Shown here piece after piece: positions 15,445 to 18,709 of a DNA stretch of 18,709 nt. How positions within the stretch are numbered: position 1 is the first letter of the stretch; the number at the start of each line of letters is the position of its first letter. Position numbers and translations under genes: made by a program. Source of the stretch: Mxb001 sp044360385 (GTDB lineage Bacteria > Actinomycetota > Actinomycetes > S36-B12); the NCBI GenBank assembly GCA_044360385.1, contig JBIKKK010000024.1:1-18709 (forward strand), in the 5' to 3' direction. The notes below the pieces were generated by a model. It did not search any database. It had not been told where the DNA came from and saw only the letters and a program-made list of their open reading frames with translations.

Positions 15445-16077
15445 CTAGATGACGAGTGTCGGGATCGCGAGCACGAACCCGGCCTGGGCGAGCTGGTAAG
15501 TCACCATCACGGCAACCCTCCCGCCGGGCGCCGATCCGACGAAGCGAGCCCAGGCGAGCAGCGTGTCGGACGCCATGAAGAGCAGTGCGGCGATACCTGC
15601 GACGGTCGACCATGACCCGACAGCGAGTACGACGACCGCACCGATCGTGACCATGTAGGCGATGACGATTCCACCGAGCAGAGGCGATTGCCGCCAGGCC
15701 CCGCGCACGATGCAGCGGCCCAGGCTGATCGCGAATGCGCCGACGATGACCAGGCCGAAGACGACCGCGGGCAGCGGATGCTCGATCGGCACCAGCGCGA
15801 CGACATAGGCCAGGTGTCCCACGAGGAACGCCGCCGCGCCCGGGATGAAGCGGTCCTGGAAAAGCAGCACGTCGCCGATCAGGCCGAAAGCCAGGCCGAT
15901 GACGATCCACCAGCGGATCCAGTCGGACTCCGCGGGGATGAGCACCGCCGCGGCGATCAGGAAGACCATTACGGCGGGCTTGGCCCAACGCTCGATGCCA
16001 CGCCGGTCGGTGCCCACCGCCCACCAGTCGAGCACCGCGATGACGCCAGCGACGGCCATCGGCAGGATCCAGGTCAC
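15445..16077 (-). CDS. YhhN/TMEM86-family lysoplasmalogenase
   Basis: The 210-residue polytopic membrane protein has about seven or eight helices and the family's conserved acidic positions: FGLIGDVLLF (Asp69), then FIPGAAAFLVGHLAYVVAL, the late FMASDTLLAWARF (Asp171), and YQLAQAGFVLAI at the end. RWAKPAVMVFL near the N-terminus is also typical. Characterised relatives cleave the vinyl-ether bond of lysoplasmalogens, yielding a fatty aldehyde and a glycerophosphodiester. The start is GTG at 16077, preceded by GAGGG about 15 nt upstream. The next gene encodes a glycerophosphodiesterase, so the pair could perform consecutive steps. Function is from family and context; vinyl-ether lipids in this organism are not shown. 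Confidence 0.85.
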   Translation of the reverse strand: MTWILPMAVAGVIAVLDWWAVGTDRRGIERWAKPAVMVFLIAAAVLIPAESDWIRWWIVIGLAFGLIGDVLLFQDRFIPGAAAFLVGHLAYVVALVPIEHPLPAVVFGLVIVGAFAISLGRCIVRGAWRQSPLLGGIVIAYMVTIGAVVVLAVGSWSTVAGIAALLFMASDTLLAWARFVGSAPGGRVAVMVTYQLAQAGFVLAIPTLVI

Positions 16078-16099
16078 GCCGTCAGCATGCCCTCGACTT

Positions 16100-16163
16100 C
16101 GTTGAGTGGCGGCTCGTGATGGGGCCGTACGGCGTGTCGCGGCTCACGAGCCGCCACTTAACG
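16100..16163. repeat. 64-bp element with 20-bp inverted arms
   Basis: The left arm CGTTGAGTGGCGGCTCGTGA (16100-16119) and the right arm at 16144-16163 are reverse complements at 19 of 20 positions. They enclose 24 bp containing a perfect palindrome GCCGTACGGC (16124-16133). The right arm can also fold alone as GCGGCTC-AC-GAGCCGC (16139-16154). It lies between the octT-like and lysoplasmalogenase genes and covers the octT stop codon. No T-run follows on either strand, so it is not a classical terminator, and no target duplication flanks it. Confidence 0.85.
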
Positions 16164-16859
16164 AGGGTACGACTCCGCTACAGCTTCGCCGACGAGGGCG
16201 TGGACCTCCCACGACCAGTGCATCCCATCGGGATTGCAGGTCGCCAGCCTCGGCGCCACTAGCGGCTCGACGTCGACGTACGTCACCCCCTCACGCGCAG
16301 CCCACGCGCGAGCCGCCACAACGGCAGGGGCGTGCGCCCGCGTCGACGGGTAGTAGGCGCCCGTCCACGGTGGGGGTCCCATGAGCGCGATCGGCAGGTC
16401 GGGCCTCATCATCCGCACGCCCTGGACCATGCGACTGAGATAGCGATCGGTCGCCGGCTGCGGCAGCGTGCGGAAGGGCCCCCCGACGGCCCGGACGAGT
16501 GGCGGAGTCGATGCGCGCAGCGCATCGCGTGCGGCACGCCGTACCTGACCCTGGCGGATATAGGGGATCGACTCGCGCAGCCAGGTGGGCACGGGCGTGG
16601 GCAACTGGTCCATGCCGCCGACTCCGATGAGGAGGTAGTCGGCGCGCGGGAGGTACTCACCCCACACGACCGGATCCTTGGTGAGCGCCCACCAGCCATC
16701 GCGCGCGGTCCAGCCCTGGCGCGCGACCAGGTCGACATCAGCGTCGAGGATCCGGCCGGCCACCTGCGGGTAGAGACGCGGATCGGATGGTCGCTCTGAG
16801 CGCTCAGGCCCGTGGAAGGCGAGGGAATCGGCGATGACGAGCAGGTGGGCCACCGGCAA
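16158..16859 (-). CDS. octT: SGNH-family acyltransferase, OctT-like (diglucosylglycerate octanoyltransferase)
   Basis: The 233-residue protein has SGNH blocks in compact form: block I LLVIADSLAFHG with nucleophile Ser12, block III GVGGMDQLP (Asp84 where Asn is usual), and block V CNPDGMHWS with Asp211 and His214. There is no signal peptide, so it acts in the cytosol. The ADSLAFHGPE, QGWTARDGWWALT, GVGGMDQLP and YPSTRAHAPAV stretches match my recollection of actinobacterial OctT, which octanoylates diglucosylglycerate in methylglucose lipopolysaccharide synthesis. In M. tuberculosis octT lies beyond degV and next to gpgP; here no gpgP is in the window. The TTG at 16859 gives this start; GTG at 16853 is an alternative. 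The family is sure; the OctT assignment is probable. Confidence 0.72.
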   Translation of the reverse strand: MPVAHLLVIADSLAFHGPERSERPSDPRLYPQVAGRILDADVDLVARQGWTARDGWWALTKDPVVWGEYLPRADYLLIGVGGMDQLPTPVPTWLRESIPYIRQGQVRRAARDALRASTPPLVRAVGGPFRTLPQPATDRYLSRMVQGVRMMRPDLPIALMGPPPWTGAYYPSTRAHAPAVVAARAWAAREGVTYVDVEPLVAPRLATCNPDGMHWSWEVHALVGEAVAESYPR

Positions 16860-16945
16860 AGGATGTCAGCCACAGCCGCATCAATGACGACCGGTCACAT
16901 CTGAGACAGGAGTAGCCCGGCTCGCTTCATGACCGCTCCACTCAT

Positions 16946-16959
16946 TGCAGGTGACTGCA
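16946..16959. promoter_or_regulatory. Inverted repeat upstream of the glycosyltransferase operon
   Basis: TGCAG-GTGA-CTGCA is a perfect 5-4-5 dyad 60 bp before the glycosyltransferase ATG, in the 160-bp divergent region shared with the octT-like gene. A palindrome GACCGGTC lies further left, near 16890. The same region holds a tandem GGAACGGAAC (16974-16983). No convincing -10/-35 pair is visible. An operator role is only a possibility. Confidence 0.25.
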
Positions 16960-17019
16960 CCGTCGACAAAGGTGGAACGGAACGCGGGGGGCGATCAACG
17001 ATGTCGAAAGGGAGAAGGG

Positions 17020-18408
17020 ATGCATTCCCCGAGCAACATGCGCGATGAACACGAGCCCCGCACTCGCTTCATCTCCGGGTCCATCCTCATCGCCATCACT
17101 CTGACGACTCTGGGAGCACTCCTCCTCACTGCCTGGTACCTCACTCGCACGACCACGCAGGGTGGCACCTGGGGGGCGCCTCCGATGACTGTCATTTTCG
17201 CGGCCCTAGGCGCCCTGGCCGCCGTCCTCATCGGCGCGATTGCCCTCGAGGCGGTATCGCTACTGCCCATGGTCGGCACACAGAGCATCGATCAGGGCCC
17301 AGGGCAGGGGTCGCGACTGACGTCGACTCGAGTCACTGTCCTCATCCCGGCACATAACGAAGAGTCCACCTTGCCCGCCACACTCGCGTCCCTGCGGGAA
17401 CAAACACGCACACCAGACCAGGTGGTGGTGATGGCCGACATGTGCGTCGATCAGACGCGCGACGTCGCGCTCAGCGCCGGATGCACCGTCCTAGAATCAC
17501 GACACAATCGGGGACGCAAGGCCGGCGCTCTCAACCAGGCCCTCGCGCAATTGCTCCCGACCCTCGGCCCCTCCGATCTGCTCCTGGTCATGGATGCGGA
17601 TACCCATCTGTCTCCCGACTTCATCCGCGAGGCGAGCCGCATCCTGGAGCGCGACCTCCAAGTCAGCGCCGTAGGAGGCGTCTTCGTCGGAGACGCGCGC
17701 CCCGGACTGCTAGCGCAACTCCAGCGGAATGAGTTCGCCCGCTACGCACGTCAACTCGCATCCAGACGGGGCCGCGTCTTCGTCCTCACGGGGACGGCGA
17801 CCGTCTTCCGGCCAAGCGCACTCGAGGAGATCGCCTCCCAGCGGGGCGTCTCGCTTCCCGGGACTCGCGGCAAAGTGTATGCCGAGTCCGCCATCACCGA
17901 AGACAACGAGCTAACCCTGGCCCTCAAGTCGCTCGGTGCCTACGTCGTCTCTCCACGCACTTGCCGGGTGACGACCGAGACGATGCCCACGCTCACGACG
18001 CTGTGGACCCAGCGACTGCGATGGCAGCGAGGCGCGCTCGAGAATCTCAACGACTACGGGCTGAGGTCGTCCACCGCACGGTACTGGCTACAGCAGTGGG
18101 GGCTCGCCTACGGATCGCTTGCACTACCGCTATCTCTCGCAGCGCTGATTGCTGCGCCGATCATCTCCGGCCAATGGGCCCTGCTGCCCTTCTGGGCACT
18201 CGTGATGGTCGCCTTCTCTCTCGAGCGAGGACTCTCCGCGTGGGACACAGGATGGCGCGGCCGCATGATCGCTTTCGCGCTCGTGCCAGAGATCGTCTAC
18301 AGCCTGCTCCTCCAGGCAAGTTTCATCAGAGGGCTCGCCGGCATGATGGGCTCCCACGAAATGGCTTGGGGACACCTGACACCCGCAGAAGCCGAGGCCA
18401 GGGCGTGA
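17020..18408 (+). CDS. Processive family-2 glycosyltransferase (polysaccharide synthase type)
   Basis: The 462-residue membrane protein has two N-terminal helices (about 18-42 and 55-83), a cytosolic GT-A domain, and three C-terminal helices (about 362-435). Catalytic features are VTVLIPAHNEES with a following Asp140, the HNRGRKAGALNQAL UDP-sugar block, DAD at 192-194, LTGTATVFR, the base motif TED (293-295), and QRLRW at 331-335, the QxxRW signature of processive synthases. This groups it with cellulose, hyaluronan and poly-N-acetylglucosamine synthases; the sugar and product cannot be told. The ATG at 17020 has AGGGAG 5 nt upstream and is preferred to an earlier in-frame ATT/GTG region. It overlaps the next gene by one base. 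By eye, codon use is slightly less GC-biased than in the housekeeping genes. Confidence 0.88.
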   Translation: MHSPSNMRDEHEPRTRFISGSILIAITLTTLGALLLTAWYLTRTTTQGGTWGAPPMTVIFAALGALAAVLIGAIALEAVSLLPMVGTQSIDQGPGQGSRLTSTRVTVLIPAHNEESTLPATLASLREQTRTPDQVVVMADMCVDQTRDVALSAGCTVLESRHNRGRKAGALNQALAQLLPTLGPSDLLLVMDADTHLSPDFIREASRILERDLQVSAVGGVFVGDARPGLLAQLQRNEFARYARQLASRRGRVFVLTGTATVFRPSALEEIASQRGVSLPGTRGKVYAESAITEDNELTLALKSLGAYVVSPRTCRVTTETMPTLTTLWTQRLRWQRGALENLNDYGLRSSTARYWLQQWGLAYGSLALPLSLAALIAAPIISGQWALLPFWALVMVAFSLERGLSAWDTGWRGRMIAFALVPEIVYSLLLQASFIRGLAGMMGSHEMAWGHLTPAEAEARA

Positions 18409-18677
18409 TGACCACTCTCCTTGCACTCGTCGCCATTAACACCCTGCTCTTCCTGGGACTATCCGTGTCCAAGATCGCACCATGGCCCGAACCTCTTCAC
18501 CCACAGACACTTCGCGAGCGTGTCCGCGCGGACGACCGGGTGACTTCGCAAGCCGAGGGCGACCCCGTAAGGACCTCCTTCAGGCAAGGGTTCCTGCTCG
18601 CCCTCGTGGTTGCCCTGCACCGCGCGTTCGCGTCCGCACAGGCGCGCGGACAAGTCCAAGGAAGGGGAAAGAGATGA
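18408..18677 (+). CDS. Small single-helix membrane protein in the glycosyltransferase operon
   Basis: The 89-residue product starts with a hydrophobic helix (TTLLALVAINTLLFLGLSV) followed by PWPEPLHPQTLRERVRADDR. A second moderately hydrophobic stretch (FLLALVVALHRAFA) precedes a basic tail GQVQGRGKR. I do not recognise a family. The ATG shares its A with the glycosyltransferase TGA (TGATG); a GTG one codon earlier is an alternative. The 3' end overlaps the next start in ATGA. Tight coupling suggests an accessory subunit of the synthase, comparable only in position and size to small partners such as PgaD; no homology is claimed. Confidence 0.7.
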   Translation: MTTLLALVAINTLLFLGLSVSKIAPWPEPLHPQTLRERVRADDRVTSQAEGDPVRTSFRQGFLLALVVALHRAFASAQARGQVQGRGKR

Positions 18678-18709
18678 AGGGGCGAAACAGGAAGACGGCG
18701 CACCCTGCC
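18674..18709 (+). CDS. Start of a third operon gene, cut by the window end
   Basis: An ATG at 18674 overlaps the previous stop (ATGA) and is preceded by a purine-rich AAGGAAGGGGAAAG that could serve as ribosome binding site. Only twelve codons, MKGRNRKTAHPA, are visible. The basic start could be the beginning of a signal peptide or membrane anchor, but nothing about function can be said. Confidence 0.55.
   Translation, partial: MKGRNRKTAHPA

Noticed and set aside
16082..16088. A short upstream ATG frame whose TGA overlaps the lysoplasmalogenase GTG
   Set aside because: It is only four codons long and its purine-rich stretch is one base from the ATG, too close to serve as a ribosome binding site.
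16974..17006. Tandem GGAAC followed by TGTCGA as an ECF sigma-factor promoter
   Set aside because: The spacing is 18 bp from the second GGAAC and 23 from the first, longer than the usual 15-17, and the -10 match is loose.

Overview
The window is high-GC DNA with dense gene packing, frequent GTG starts and 1-4 bp gene overlaps. Its gene content (lepA, rpsT, holA, comEC, comEA, degV, leuS, hemW and an octT-like SGNH gene) resembles the conserved lepA-to-octT neighbourhood of Actinobacteria such as Mycobacterium. I read it as a chromosomal segment of an actinobacterium; the genus cannot be told from the sequence. No tRNA, rRNA, CRISPR array, insertion sequence or phage gene is visible.

Left part (1-4358). 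A 5'-truncated TM2-domain membrane protein (+) converges on hemW (-), a radical-SAM heme chaperone. Divergent from hemW is a two-gene unit (+): a DUF4870-type membrane protein overlapping a small lipoprotein by 4 bp. This unit converges on lepA (-), the EF4 GTPase. lepA and rpsT (+) diverge from a 175-bp intergenic region with a good rpsT promoter candidate, and rpsT ends at a strong hairpin.

Centre (4682-13840). All genes are on the minus strand and read as one long unit: leuS, a GNAT acetyltransferase, an AlkX/YcaQ-type DNA glycosylase, degV, comEA, comEC and holA. Every junction is a 4-bp overlap or a gap of at most 9 bp, except an 85-bp gap between degV and comEA. The unit combines translation (leucyl-tRNA synthetase), DNA crosslink repair, lipid binding, DNA uptake and the clamp-loader delta subunit.

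Right part (13841-16860). A four-helix small membrane protein (+) diverges from leuS. It converges on a minus-strand pair, a YhhN-type lysoplasmalogenase followed 10 bp later by a glycerophosphodiesterase lipoprotein, which can act as consecutive steps of ether-lipid breakdown. Upstream lies an OctT-like SGNH acyltransferase, separated from the pair by a 64-bp element with 20-bp inverted arms.

Right end (17020-18709). A divergent plus-strand operon begins with a processive family-2 glycosyltransferase, followed by a single-helix 89-residue protein and a third gene cut by the window end. This looks like an exopolysaccharide synthase locus. It is the most accessory-looking part of the window and the place where a less-described system is most likely.
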